A stretch of 64,000 nt of DNA from JBDRRP01 sp964446485 (GTDB taxonomy: Bacteria > Desulfobacterota > Desulfobacteria > Desulfobacterales > JBDRRP01). How positions within the stretch are numbered: the stretch's first letter is position 1; each line of letters starts with the position of its first letter. The translations under genes and the position numbers were made by a program. Below the pieces are notes generated by a model that did no database searches, was not told the origin of the DNA, and was given only the letters and a program-made list of their open reading frames with translations. Location: NCBI GenBank assembly GCA_964446485.1, contig CAYUOU010000001.1, positions 124,001 to 188,000 on the forward strand, given 5' to 3'. This document shows, one piece after another, positions 44,482-53,047 of this stretch.

Positions 44482-45915
44482 ATGAGACTCACACCCATCA
44501 CCATTCGCGGCCAGATCGTCATGGCGTTTTTGGTTTGCTTCGTCCTGATGGGCACCATGATCGGTGCCAACTACAGCAGCTTCCGCCGATTGTCCCGATC
44601 AATGCAGTTTTTCGATTTGGCCGAAGAATTCAACAGCACCATTTTGGAGATGCGTCGCTACGAGAAAAACTATTTTCTCTACCGCCAGGCCTTCAGCTTC
44701 GAAGAAAACATCACCTATACCAACAAACTGCAGTTGATGCTGCACCGGGACAGCGAAAACCTGATCGGGGCCATGGGGCGGGACAACTACCAACGATTCC
44801 TCGAATACGTGAATGAATATTCGGCCCTGATGGCAGAACTTCACAAAAAGATCTGTGCCGAAAACGCCTGCTCCGAGTTGGAAGCCCAGATCCGAGGCGT
44901 CGGCCAAAATCTGCTCACGCTGGCCGATCAGCTGGTATCCACCGAACGAAAGACCATTTCCAGATTGTTGCAGCAGGTGGTGCCGTTGCCGCTGATCAGC
45001 CTGCTGGCCCTCGTTGCGCTGCTGGGATGGGTTGTTTTTTATATCGGCGAAAAGGTGGTCCGGCCGCTGGCACGGATCACCCGGGAATCGGAGGCTGTGG
45101 CGCAGGGTGCTTTCAATCGCATTACCCCTTACGGCGCTTCCAAGAACGAAATCCACAATCTCGTTTCGGCCGTCAATCGGATGATGATCGAATTGGAAAA
45201 ACGCCAGGATCAACTCGTGCAGTCCCGCAAGATCGCCTCCATCGGCACGCTGACCGCCGGCATCGCCCATGAAATTAACAACCCCATCAACAATCTTTCA
45301 CTGATCCTGGAATCGCTCATCGAGGCGGATGAAGATATCACCCCCGAGGAGCGGGCCAAACTCTATCAGGAGGCGATGGACCAGGCCGATCGAACCAGTG
45401 AAATCGTCAAGAATCTGCTGGAATTCTCTCGCGCCAGCCATCCTCGGGTGGAGATGGTCGACATCGAGGCCCTCGTCGACAAAACCGCTCGATTGATCAG
45501 CAACGAAATGAACCTGAATGCCATTTCATTTATCAAACAGGTGGCCCCCGACCTGCCATTGGTTCGGATGGACAAGGGGGGGCTCCAGCAGGTGCTGCTC
45601 AACTTGTTTCTTAACGCCATCCAGGCCATGGGTCGCGGTGGCGCGCTCAATGTCGTCATCGATGTCGATGAAAACCAGCACGACATCCGCATCGATGTCA
45701 TCGACAACGGTCCCGGGATCGCGCCGGAGCACATCGAGCAGATTTTCGACCCCTTCTTTACGACTAAAAAGGAGGGCATCGGCACCGGGCTTGGGCTTTC
45801 GGTCAGCTACAACATTGTCAAGAAAAACGGTGGTCGCATGGAAGTGAAAAGTCCTCCGGGAAAGGGCGCCTGCTTTTCCATCTTCCTTCCATTTCGGGAG
45901 ATCACGGAGACCTGA
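44482..45915 (+). CDS. membrane sensor histidine kinase
   Basis: A 477-residue kinase. Transmembrane helices lie at about 10-33 and 172-193, enclosing a ~135-residue helical periplasmic domain (RRYEKNYFLYRQAF, typical of four-helix sensor domains). HAMP follows (about 193-245), then HisKA with His263 in TAGIAHEINNPINN and an HATPase domain with LFLNAIQAM, DNGPGIAPEH and GTGLGLSVSYNIV. The ATG has AAGGAGGGG upstream. It is 3 bp from the NtrC-type regulator and is its cognate kinase. The next genes form the likely target operon. Confidence 0.93.
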   Translation: MRLTPITIRGQIVMAFLVCFVLMGTMIGANYSSFRRLSRSMQFFDLAEEFNSTILEMRRYEKNYFLYRQAFSFEENITYTNKLQLMLHRDSENLIGAMGRDNYQRFLEYVNEYSALMAELHKKICAENACSELEAQIRGVGQNLLTLADQLVSTERKTISRLLQQVVPLPLISLLALVALLGWVVFYIGEKVVRPLARITRESEAVAQGAFNRITPYGASKNEIHNLVSAVNRMMIELEKRQDQLVQSRKIASIGTLTAGIAHEINNPINNLSLILESLIEADEDITPEERAKLYQEAMDQADRTSEIVKNLLEFSRASHPRVEMVDIEALVDKTARLISNEMNLNAISFIKQVAPDLPLVRMDKGGLQQVLLNLFLNAIQAMGRGGALNVVIDVDENQHDIRIDVIDNGPGIAPEHIEQIFDPFFTTKKEGIGTGLGLSVSYNIVKKNGGRMEVKSPPGKGACFSIFLPFREITET

Positions 45916-45918
45916 TCC

Positions 45919-47265
45919 ATGAATCGATTCCGCATCGCCGTCATCGATGACGAGCCCATCGTCGGGCGGGAAATCAAGCGGGGCCTTGCCCGCGACGGAT
46001 ACACCGTTGACGCTTTCCTGGATGCTGAGACCGCGCTCGACCGGTTTGACATCCAACCCGCCGACTTGGTGGTGTGCGATCTTCGTCTCCCCGGACTGGG
46101 CGGTCTCGAGGTGCTGACCCAGGTCCGCGAGCGGTATCCAAGCACCGAAGTCATCATCATTACGGCACACAGCACCGTGGACACTGCCATTGCGGCCATC
46201 CAGGCCGGCGCGTTTCATTACATTCTTAAACCCATCAAAATGGCTGAATTGCGGATGCTGGTCCGGCGCGCACTGGACAAGGTCCAGTTGGTCCGAGAAA
46301 AGAATGCCCTCAAACAGGCCCTTTTTTCCCAGTGCCGCCCCACTGAAATGATCGGCAACAGCAAGGCCATGCGCGATATTTTCGGGGTGATCGCGAAAGT
46401 GGCGCCGCTGGATTGCAACATCATCATTCAGGGCGAAAGCGGGACCGGAAAAGAAATGGTCGCCCGTGCGTTGCATCAACGAAGCCAACGCCAAGAGGAG
46501 CCTTTTGTCTCCTTTAACTGTGGGGGCTTCACCGAAGAACTGATCGCCAACGAGCTTTTCGGCCACGAAAAGGGTGCGTTCACCGGGGCCGCCGAGACCA
46601 AAATCGGCCTGCTGGAGGCGGCAGACAAAGGCACGTTGTTTCTGGACGAAATCGGGCAGATGCCGCTCAGCATGCAGGTCAAGCTGCTCCGATTCGTCGA
46701 GGAGCGCACCGTTTTGCGGGTCGGCGGCATCACACCGATGGCTGTTGACGTCAGAATGATCGCAGCGGCCAATCAGGATCTTAAAGAACTCGTCAAAACC
46801 GGCGTCTTCCGTGAGGACTTGTTTTATCGGCTCAATGTCGTGCGCATTTCATTGCCGCCCCTGCGTGAGCGAAAAGACGACATTCCCCTGTTCATTCGTC
46901 ATTTTCTAGAAAAATACGGACGGGCTTTCGGGAAAATCATTCCCGGCATCAACGAAGAGGTGCTCGAAACACTCATCGAATACCCTTTCCCGGGCAACGT
47001 GCGGGAACTCGAAAACATCATCGAGCGGGCAGTGGCATTGTGTGACGGTGATGAGATTGGTCAACGCGACCTTCCCTTCGATCTCCGGGAGCTTTCCATG
47101 AGTCATCTCCACCCCCAAAACCTGCCCACATTGGAAGCGGTGGAGAAAAAACATATCCGTGAAGTGCTCATCAAAACCGGCCACAAAAAGCAACTTGCCG
47201 CCGACATCCTCGCCATCCCCCGGACCACGCTCTGGCGTAAAATGAAGCGTTACGGTCTCGATTAG
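45919..47265 (+). CDS. NtrC-family sigma-54-dependent response regulator
   Basis: A 448-residue regulator with an intact receiver: acidic pair VIDDEP, acceptor Asp54 in VVCDLRLPG, Thr in IITAHS and Lys in ILKPIKM. The AAA+ core has GESGTGKE, the sigma-54 loop GAFTGAAE, FLDEIGQMP and REDLFYRLNVVRISLPPLRERKDD. The C-terminal Fis-type helix-turn-helix is QLAADILAIPRTTLWRKMKRYG. It forms a pair with the kinase upstream and is followed by a candidate enhancer-and-promoter region driving the Usp-kinase-TauE operon, so local regulation is likely. Confidence 0.95.
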   Translation: MNRFRIAVIDDEPIVGREIKRGLARDGYTVDAFLDAETALDRFDIQPADLVVCDLRLPGLGGLEVLTQVRERYPSTEVIIITAHSTVDTAIAAIQAGAFHYILKPIKMAELRMLVRRALDKVQLVREKNALKQALFSQCRPTEMIGNSKAMRDIFGVIAKVAPLDCNIIIQGESGTGKEMVARALHQRSQRQEEPFVSFNCGGFTEELIANELFGHEKGAFTGAAETKIGLLEAADKGTLFLDEIGQMPLSMQVKLLRFVEERTVLRVGGITPMAVDVRMIAAANQDLKELVKTGVFREDLFYRLNVVRISLPPLRERKDDIPLFIRHFLEKYGRAFGKIIPGINEEVLETLIEYPFPGNVRELENIIERAVALCDGDEIGQRDLPFDLRELSMSHLHPQNLPTLEAVEKKHIREVLIKTGHKKQLAADILAIPRTTLWRKMKRYGLD

Positions 47266-47277
47266 CCCACCGAACCA

Positions 47278-47382
47278 GGCCGTTCCGTATTGAAACAAGC
47301 GGTCTATCTATCCGATATCATAGTTTTAAATTCCAAGCACCTTCCATCGTTCAAGCCCCGGCCGTTTCAATGTGAAACGGCC
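47278..47382. promoter_or_regulatory. paired palindromic enhancer sites for the NtrC-type regulator
   Basis: A perfect palindrome GGCCGTTTCA-N3-TGAAACGGCC lies at 47360-47382. A second, degenerate copy with the same 23-bp frame, GGCCGTTCC-N5-TGAAACAAGC, lies at 47278-47300. Centres are 82 bp apart, close to eight helical turns. They sit about 60-165 bp upstream of a -24/-12 promoter. The perfect copy has no T-run, so it is not a terminator. Confidence 0.6.
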
Positions 47383-47441
47383 CCGACCCGCCCGCCGCGG
47401 ACAAATTTCGGTAACATATTGAAATTAATGAGCAATCGAGA

Positions 47442-47457
47442 TTGGCACGGTTATTGG
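47442..47457 (+). promoter_or_regulatory. sigma-54 (-24/-12) promoter of the Usp operon
   Basis: TTGGCACGGTTATTGG matches the consensus TTGGCACG-N4-TTGC except for G instead of C at the -12 position, with correct 10-bp spacing. The expected start lies near 47469, about 34 bp before the Usp ATG. Confidence 0.6.
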
Positions 47458-47502
47458 TTACGTCTCTGTTAGGCGGACACCTCTGACGGGAGGCCGGTAT
47501 CG

Positions 47503-47922
47503 ATGTCGGAAAAGCGCATCCTCGTTCCATTGGAAGCCTCTGAGAAAAGCCTCACGAGCCTTCACTACGCACTGGCACTGGCCGAACGGCTGCAGGCGCA
47601 CGTGTACATCCTTCAGCACCGCATCGGCAAAGCCCGCCCAGTGTCGCAAACGTCCTGGCTGGACGCGGCGCTTTCGGATCTCATCGACAGCGCGCGCCGG
47701 GCCGGACTTAACATATCCCATCACGTCGGCACCGGTGAATGGAAGGAAGACATCGTCGGGCTGGTGACGGCAGAGGGGATTGACTTGGTGGTGTTCGGTG
47801 GCGAAGACGATGCGTGGCAGGGACTTCTCGTTCAACTCGAACCGTTGATTCCGCCGCACATCATCCACGTCAAGCCGAAGCACCACAACAGCTATCTTGC
47901 AAAGGAGGACGACTGTCGATGA
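47503..47922 (+). CDS. universal stress protein (UspA) family protein
   Basis: A 139-residue Usp-fold protein. The opening KRILVPLEASEKSLTSLHYALALAERLQAHVYIL is typical of UspA, as is IVGLVTAEGIDLVVFGGEDD. The ATP-binding GxxGx9GS motif near the C-terminus is not present, so it likely belongs to the non-nucleotide branch. GGGAGG precedes the ATG. Its stop overlaps the next start (ATGA), so it is translationally coupled to the cytidylate-kinase-like gene. It is the first gene of the candidate sigma-54 operon. Confidence 0.82.
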   Translation: MSEKRILVPLEASEKSLTSLHYALALAERLQAHVYILQHRIGKARPVSQTSWLDAALSDLIDSARRAGLNISHHVGTGEWKEDIVGLVTAEGIDLVVFGGEDDAWQGLLVQLEPLIPPHIIHVKPKHHNSYLAKEDDCR

Positions 47923-49430
47923 CCATCGTAATGATTTCAAGTCTCTACCAGAGCGGAAGCGAGGAATTGGCGCAGGCCCTGGCCCGAAAGACCCAATGGC
48001 CGGTGCTTGACAGAATATCGATCCTTGAAAAAGCACGCAATATGGGCATCCGGATCGGCCGCCTTGAAACGGCCGTCGTCAAGGCACCGGGACTTCCCGA
48101 AAAATTTTCACGGGACAGGGACCTCTACCTGGCCCTGGTAACGGAAACCCTGGCCGAAAAAGCCCTCGAGGGGAACCTCATCTATCATGGGCTGGCCGGC
48201 CACCTCATGCTGCAAGGCGTCACCCACCGGTTGCGGGTGGGGCTGACGGCACCGTTCGGTGTGCGCCTCAACCGTGCGGCGGCGGCGCTCAACGTCACGC
48301 CTGAGCGGGCGATCTCGTATCTGAAAAGCCTGGATGACGACGTCGCCCACTGGATCAAGTTCATCCACCGCGTTGAGGACCACAAGCCGGACAATTTCGA
48401 CGCCATGTTCAACCTGGAGGTCATGGGGCTGGCCAATGCCGCCGACATTCTCGACGGCATGAAAAATTTACCCGAGTTCCAACCGACACAGGCCTCAAAA
48501 CGGCTGCTGAAAGACACCTTGCTCTCATCCCGCGCGAAGCTGCGACTGGCCATGGACGAGCGGACCGCCCAGGCCGATCTGCAGATCCAGGCCGACAACG
48601 GCGCGCTCACCGTCAACTATCCGCCCCAGCAAGAAGGGGTTCGTGCGCACATTCCGGTCATTCTGGAAGACCTTGAAGGATGCCGTGAAATCCGGTGCAC
48701 CATGGCCGAAACCAGCATCCTGTGGGTTCAGGAACGCTTCGAACCCGAATCGGACAACTTCCGGCAGATCATTCAGCTGGCCCAGCGGTGGGGGGCGGCC
48801 GTTGAAATGCTCCGCCTGATCCCACCGGGCGAGCTACCCGACGAGGCGATCCTCAGCGGAAACGACAACTTCGCCAGTCCGGTCTGCACCATGGACGTCG
48901 ACGGCGGCGTGGAAGAAGACGATCCGGACAGACCTGGCGACGACGGCGGCCTGGACCGGACCCAGGCGGCGCTGGTGGCGCTGGGGCGCTCGGGCGGACG
49001 GCGCTCGGTGCGCGGCGGCTATGAACGGATCCTCGAAACCGCCCGCGGCGATCGGCGCTACGCACTGGTCGTCATCGGCAACATGTTTCTGTCCAAGGGG
49101 CAATCGACCCGGACGCGGTGCACGCGGGAGCTGGCCATGAGCATCCGGGACCGACTCAAGGCGCCGGTCATCACCGAAGATGAGCTGAAAACGCGTTTCT
49201 TGTTCGGCAAGCGGCAGGCCTTCTCCCTGGTCGGCTTACTGGCGGTGGTTTTTGTGGTCTACGGCGCGGTGTTCACCCACCAGGACGCCGTGTTGGCCTT
49301 TTTAAGCGGTCCCCTTCACCAGCGGCTAAAATGGCTGTCCCCTCTGGTGCTGGTCGGTTTCGTTCCGCTACTGGCCTTCATTTACGGGGAAGTTGCAGGA
49401 TTGGCGCTGAAAATCATCAATATTGACTAA
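47919..49430 (+). CDS. cytidylate kinase-like protein with C-terminal membrane helices
   Basis: A 503-residue protein. The N-terminal ~230 residues resemble the cytidylate-kinase-like P-loop family (AAA_26 type): ISSLYQSGSEELAQALARKTQWPVLDR, LPEKFSRDRDLYL, LIYHGLAGHLMLQGVTHRLRV. The canonical GK(S/T) loop is replaced by SGSEEL, as in this subfamily where GSGG is usual. A middle region (about 260-450) with ALVVIGNMFLSKG resembles a second Usp-like domain and contains a low-complexity acidic/Gly stretch (about 325-365). Two transmembrane helices end the protein (about 430-450 and 470-492). AAAGGAGG precedes the ATG. Role unknown; context suggests stress or transport control. Confidence 0.7.
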   Translation: MTIVMISSLYQSGSEELAQALARKTQWPVLDRISILEKARNMGIRIGRLETAVVKAPGLPEKFSRDRDLYLALVTETLAEKALEGNLIYHGLAGHLMLQGVTHRLRVGLTAPFGVRLNRAAAALNVTPERAISYLKSLDDDVAHWIKFIHRVEDHKPDNFDAMFNLEVMGLANAADILDGMKNLPEFQPTQASKRLLKDTLLSSRAKLRLAMDERTAQADLQIQADNGALTVNYPPQQEGVRAHIPVILEDLEGCREIRCTMAETSILWVQERFEPESDNFRQIIQLAQRWGAAVEMLRLIPPGELPDEAILSGNDNFASPVCTMDVDGGVEEDDPDRPGDDGGLDRTQAALVALGRSGGRRSVRGGYERILETARGDRRYALVVIGNMFLSKGQSTRTRCTRELAMSIRDRLKAPVITEDELKTRFLFGKRQAFSLVGLLAVVFVVYGAVFTHQDAVLAFLSGPLHQRLKWLSPLVLVGFVPLLAFIYGEVAGLALKIINID

Positions 49431-49459
49431 TTCACTCATCCAACAGCCAGGAGGAACGC

Positions 49460-50584
49460 ATGCACGAACTGATGACCATGCACTATATCGACATCAATTT
49501 GGCGACAGCCCTGCAAGCCGTATTACTGGGGTTTATCGGCGGTGTGCTCAGCGGATTTATCGGCAGCGGCGGGGCGTTTTTCATGACCCCCGGCATGATG
49601 AATTTAGGCGTCAACGGCGTGGTGGCGGTGGCCAGCAACATCACTCACAAATTCGGAAAGGCCCTGGTTGGGTCCAAAAAACATGCCGCCGCCGGTAACG
49701 TGGACAAAAAACTGGCGGCTTATATGCTCGCTACCGCAATCATCGGCATCCAGATCGCCGTGGCCATCAATAGCTTTCTTTTCAAAAGCGGGGGTGGCCA
49801 CGGTGCGGGGGATAGCCCCGGCGCCAACCTCTATATCAGCCTGGTGTTTGCCTTCATTTTGTCCGCGGTGGCCATCTCCATGCTGAGAGACACCCTGAAA
49901 TCCAGTGGTGCGGACGGGGAGGACGGCGGCCCCTCTCAGAAAATCGCAGAAGCCCTGGCCCGCTTGAAGCTGCCCCCTGTCATCACCTTCGGCGTGGCCG
50001 ACACAAAGGTGAGCCTGTGGGTCATCATGGCCGTTGGCATCGCCACCGGATACCTTGCAGGCACCATCGGTGTCGGCGGTTTTATTGGTGTGCCGGCAAT
50101 GATCTATGTGTTTGGTATCCCCACCGCGGTGGCCACCGGCACGGAGCTTTTTCTGGCCGTCTTCATGGGTGCCTTTGGCCTCCTGAGCTATGCCTACCAG
50201 GGGTTTGTGGACCTTCGCCTCACCATGCTGCTGTACCTTGGTTCGCTGGCCGGCATTCACTTAGGGGTTTATGGGGTCAAGGTAGTCAAGGAAAAATACA
50301 TCCGCATGGCCACCAGCCTGATCATCCTGCTGTGCGTCTTCAGCCGCATCATCGCCATCCCCGTCTACCTCAGGCAGATGGGCCTTGTCGACTACCCGGC
50401 CGGTATCGATGCTTACCTCAACGGTGGCAGCAAGTTCTTTCTTTTTGTCAGCGGTATCTCAGGCGTCCTGTTCATTCTCGCGCAGGTCGTCAAGGCATAT
50501 CGGCAGCGAAGAAAAATTCAGAAGACCCTGCTCGTGGTGAGAACGCCCGAATGGGAGACGGCACAATCCGTCAAGGCCGCGTGA
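49460..50584 (+). CDS. TauE/SafE (TSUP) family anion exporter
   Basis: A 374-residue membrane protein with about nine transmembrane helices. The two family repeats show GFIGGVLSGFIGSGGAFFMTPGMMNLGV near residue 25 and GIATGYLAGTIGVGGFIGVPAMIYVFGIPTAVATGTELFLA near residue 195, typical of the TauE/SafE/TSUP family of sulfite, taurine-related or organosulfonate transporters. AGGAGG precedes the ATG. In a sulfate reducer a sulfur oxyanion is a natural guess but not shown. It is third in the candidate sigma-54 operon. Confidence 0.9.
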   Translation: MHELMTMHYIDINLATALQAVLLGFIGGVLSGFIGSGGAFFMTPGMMNLGVNGVVAVASNITHKFGKALVGSKKHAAAGNVDKKLAAYMLATAIIGIQIAVAINSFLFKSGGGHGAGDSPGANLYISLVFAFILSAVAISMLRDTLKSSGADGEDGGPSQKIAEALARLKLPPVITFGVADTKVSLWVIMAVGIATGYLAGTIGVGGFIGVPAMIYVFGIPTAVATGTELFLAVFMGAFGLLSYAYQGFVDLRLTMLLYLGSLAGIHLGVYGVKVVKEKYIRMATSLIILLCVFSRIIAIPVYLRQMGLVDYPAGIDAYLNGGSKFFLFVSGISGVLFILAQVVKAYRQRRKIQKTLLVVRTPEWETAQSVKAA

Positions 50585-50641
50585 TGCCGGTAATCCGAAC
50601 CGGATCCGCTTGAAAACACATCTGACATCAAGGAGAAAACC

Positions 50642-51052
50642 ATGAACGAGCGCTGCGAAATCCTCATCGTTGACGACGAACCCATCGTGGGAGATCGGTT
50701 GAAGAGCTTTCTCACCCGGGACGGCCATCAGGTAGAATCTTTTACAGACCCCACTGCGGCGTTGGCGCGTCTGGATGACAAGCATTTCGACATTCTCATC
50801 AGCGATATCCGCATGGGGGACATCGACGGCATCCAGATCATGGAACAGGTGCTGGAAAAACGCCTTCCCATCAAGGTGATCATGATCACCGGTTATGCCA
50901 CGATGGAGCTGGCGCGTGAGTCCATGACCAAGGGCGCCTTCGACTTTATTGCCAAACCGTTCAAGCTGAAGGAAATCCGCCACACCATCAAACAGGCCCT
51001 CGAATCGCTGGCGATGGAACACCGGCCAAAAGCGGCGGCAGCGTTGTCGTAA
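50642..51052 (+). CDS. stand-alone response regulator receiver protein
   Basis: A 136-residue CheY-like receiver: acidic pair VDDEP, acceptor Asp55 in ILISDIRMGDIDG, Thr in MITGYAT and Lys in AKPFKLKEI. No output domain follows; the C-terminal extension is a short helix with an Ala-rich end. AAGGAG precedes the ATG. Its receiver is similar in wording to that of the NtrC-type regulator upstream (DDEPIVG in both), suggesting it may share the kinase at 44482 as a phosphate partner or sink. Confidence 0.9.
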   Translation: MNERCEILIVDDEPIVGDRLKSFLTRDGHQVESFTDPTAALARLDDKHFDILISDIRMGDIDGIQIMEQVLEKRLPIKVIMITGYATMELARESMTKGAFDFIAKPFKLKEIRHTIKQALESLAMEHRPKAAAALS

Positions 51053-51140
51053 AAAAGTTTCGCCGCCGACAGCCGCATTGCTGCATGAGACAGTACCGCG
51101 GGCAACTCGGCAGCAAGATCACAGAAACAGGAGGTGGATC

Positions 51141-51305
51141 ATGGTTGTTTATCGAAGCCCCATGGAAAAGATACTGGAACAAAATGAAAACGATACAGTC
51201 ATCACCAACGCCAGCGAACCCGGCAAGACCTTCTGGCGGAAGCTGAAGTACCGCTGGTCCATTTGGAAGAGACAGTGGCAAAAGATGCTTGGGCGATCCC
51301 AATAG
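51141..51305 (+). CDS. small basic protein at end of Usp/TauE operon
   Basis: A 54-residue protein (MVVYRSPMEKILEQNENDTV...) with a strongly basic aromatic C-terminus, FWRKLKYRWSIWKRQWQKML, that could form an amphipathic membrane- or nucleic-acid-binding helix. CAGGAGGTG lies directly before the ATG, a strong ribosome site for such a short gene. It is 88 bp after the receiver gene on the same strand, so probably part of the operon. No family is recognised. Confidence 0.6.
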   Translation: MVVYRSPMEKILEQNENDTVITNASEPGKTFWRKLKYRWSIWKRQWQKMLGRSQ

Positions 51306-51397
51306 GCCTACCGTTTATGCTTCTTTTACGGTTCATCCCAACCCCTTGGCCCCTTGTCGCTGTTAAGCCGTATCGGCGCAATCCCAGCCCCCTGCTG

Positions 51398-51946
51398 TTA
51401 GATCACCCCGCGATAAAACGCATACTTCGTGGCAAGCGGTTCGAATAAAATTTCCAGCTGGCCGGCGTGAGCGCGGCTCAGCGGTTTGAATCGGCGCCCG
51501 GTTGCAGCCAGGGTGGCCACTTCAGATGCAGCACTGCAGCCCACGATGGCCACCGTGATCCCCTTGGACATGGCATAGCGGATCAACATTGTTGCCGTCA
51601 CACCAACCCTGGGCTGGACGTAGTGGCCGGCGCCGAGAATTTTCATGCCGATGACGGCCAGCCCCTTTTCCTGGGCCTTGGGCAATGTGTCGTCAAGAAA
51701 CCCGCCCAGCACTCCCTCCACAGGATTCACCGGCATCATCACGGCATCCACCGGCCACCGAGTCACCGCACGGGAAAGGATGGCCGGGTCGAAATAAGTG
51801 ATCCCTTCATCCAGAGCGGCTTCTATCATCTGGCGGGCCGCATCGGCCTTGCCCGTGGTACGGAGGATCCCCTCTCCGCCCAGCCCCACCCGGGAGACCC
51901 GGATGTCCGATTTTCCAAATGCAACGGTATCGATTTCGGTTGCCAT
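51398..51946 (-). pseudogene. aldo/keto reductase with large in-frame internal deletion
   Basis: The 182-residue frame starts as a normal aldo/keto reductase, SDIRVSRVGLGGEGILRT and AALDEGITYFD, then jumps straight to the segment PAILSRAVTRWPVDAVMMPVNP that normally occurs about 100 residues later (after the GHHD-type motif). The missing part carries the catalytic Tyr, Lys and His and several barrel strands. The join is near 51780-51792. The downstream part continues normally to SRAHAGQLEILFE. The frame is open and GGAAGGA precedes the ATG, so a product may be made but cannot be an active reductase. Located 29 bp after mutY. Confidence 0.75.
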
Positions 51947-51975
51947 CTGCGTCCTTCCGTCAAATTAAATGCCTT

Positions 51976-53040
51976 CTATGACTGGACACGCCGCACCGCG
52001 TCGAACAATTTCAAATTCGCCTTGTGAAACGGATACCGGTCCAGTTCCGACAGCCTCACCCAGGCATGGGCCGACGGACCGCTCCGCCGTACCCGCCCCC
52101 CATCCCAACGGCAGGTAAAAACGGCCATCAGAATTTTGAAATGGGTATAAGCGTGACGGGCCTCGGTGAGGGGCACCGCCTGATCGACCCGGATGCCCGT
52201 TTTTTTCATCAAGTGACGCCGACAGGCCGCCTCGGGGGGTTCACCGTTGGCAATACGCCCGCCGGGAAACTCCCACAATCCGCCGAGCAGGGCCTCGCCC
52301 GGCCGCTGCACGATGAGAATCCGATTCTTTTTGAACACCACGCCCACGGCAACATCGATCTTTGGCGTGGGCGCTTTCCGCTGCCGTTTGGGAAAATCGG
52401 CGGTGGTGCCGTTTTTGAACGCTTCGCAGTGGTCGCTGACCGGGCACCGGCGGCAACGGGGCTGACCCGGCCGGCAGGCCAGCGCCCCCAGCTCCATGAT
52501 GGCCTGATTGAAAGTGGCCGGGTCCTTGCGGTCCAGCAGGCTTTCTGCCCGTGCTTTGAACACCCGGTGGGCATCACTGCGATTCACCGGATGGCTGATC
52601 TCAAAAAGCCTTGCCAGCACCCGTTTGACGTTGCCATCCACGACGGCGTGGGGCTGGCCAAAGGCGATGCTCGTCACGGCGGAAGCGATGTAGTCCCCAA
52701 TCCCCGGCAATGCACGCACCTCATCGAAAGTTTCAGGAAAGCGCCCCCCATGAACCGACATGATGCGCTGGGCTGCCTTTTGAAGATTACGCGCCCGGGA
52801 ATAATAGCCGAGGCCCTCCCAATGTTTGAGCACCTGTTGCGGATCTGCTGCGGCGAGGGCGGCAATCTGGGGGAATGTGGCCATGAACCGCTGGTAATAG
52901 GGTACCACGGTGGCCACCTGGGTCTGCTGGAGCATGACTTCAGAGATCCAGATGTCATATGGGACGGTGGTTTCGCGCCACGGCAGGCGGCGGCGATGGC
53001 GGCGGTACCAGTTCGTGAGCGAAGCGGCAAAATCGGTCAC
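51976..53040 (-). CDS. mutY: A/G-specific adenine glycosylase
   Basis: Removes adenine opposite 8-oxoguanine. The 354-residue protein opens with LTNWYRRHRRRLPWRETTVPYDIWISEVMLQQTQV, the MutY signature, and has the helix-hairpin-helix LPGIGDYIASAVTSIAFG with the catalytic Asp in VVDGNVKRVLARL. Four cysteines (C-x6-C-x2-C-x5-C in CRPGQPRCRRCPVSDHC) bind the 4Fe-4S cluster. A Nudix-like recognition domain ends the protein (LLGGLWEFPGGRI). The GTG at 53040 is chosen because family sequence starts there; the frame continues upstream into the methyltransferase gene. Seven bases separate it from that gene. Confidence 0.95.
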   Translation of the reverse strand: MTDFAASLTNWYRRHRRRLPWRETTVPYDIWISEVMLQQTQVATVVPYYQRFMATFPQIAALAAADPQQVLKHWEGLGYYSRARNLQKAAQRIMSVHGGRFPETFDEVRALPGIGDYIASAVTSIAFGQPHAVVDGNVKRVLARLFEISHPVNRSDAHRVFKARAESLLDRKDPATFNQAIMELGALACRPGQPRCRRCPVSDHCEAFKNGTTADFPKRQRKAPTPKIDVAVGVVFKKNRILIVQRPGEALLGGLWEFPGGRIANGEPPEAACRRHLMKKTGIRVDQAVPLTEARHAYTHFKILMAVFTCRWDGGRVRRSGPSAHAWVRLSELDRYPFHKANLKLFDAVRRVQS

Positions 53041-53047
53041 GGGCGCA

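Noticed and set aside
45526..46566. 346-codon minus-strand frame across the kinase/regulator junction
   Set aside because: Antisense of two genes with complete domain motifs; no motif of its own.
47360..47382. Palindrome after the NtrC-type regulator as a transcription terminator
   Set aside because: No T-run follows; a similar degenerate site upstream and the -24/-12 promoter downstream fit an enhancer better.
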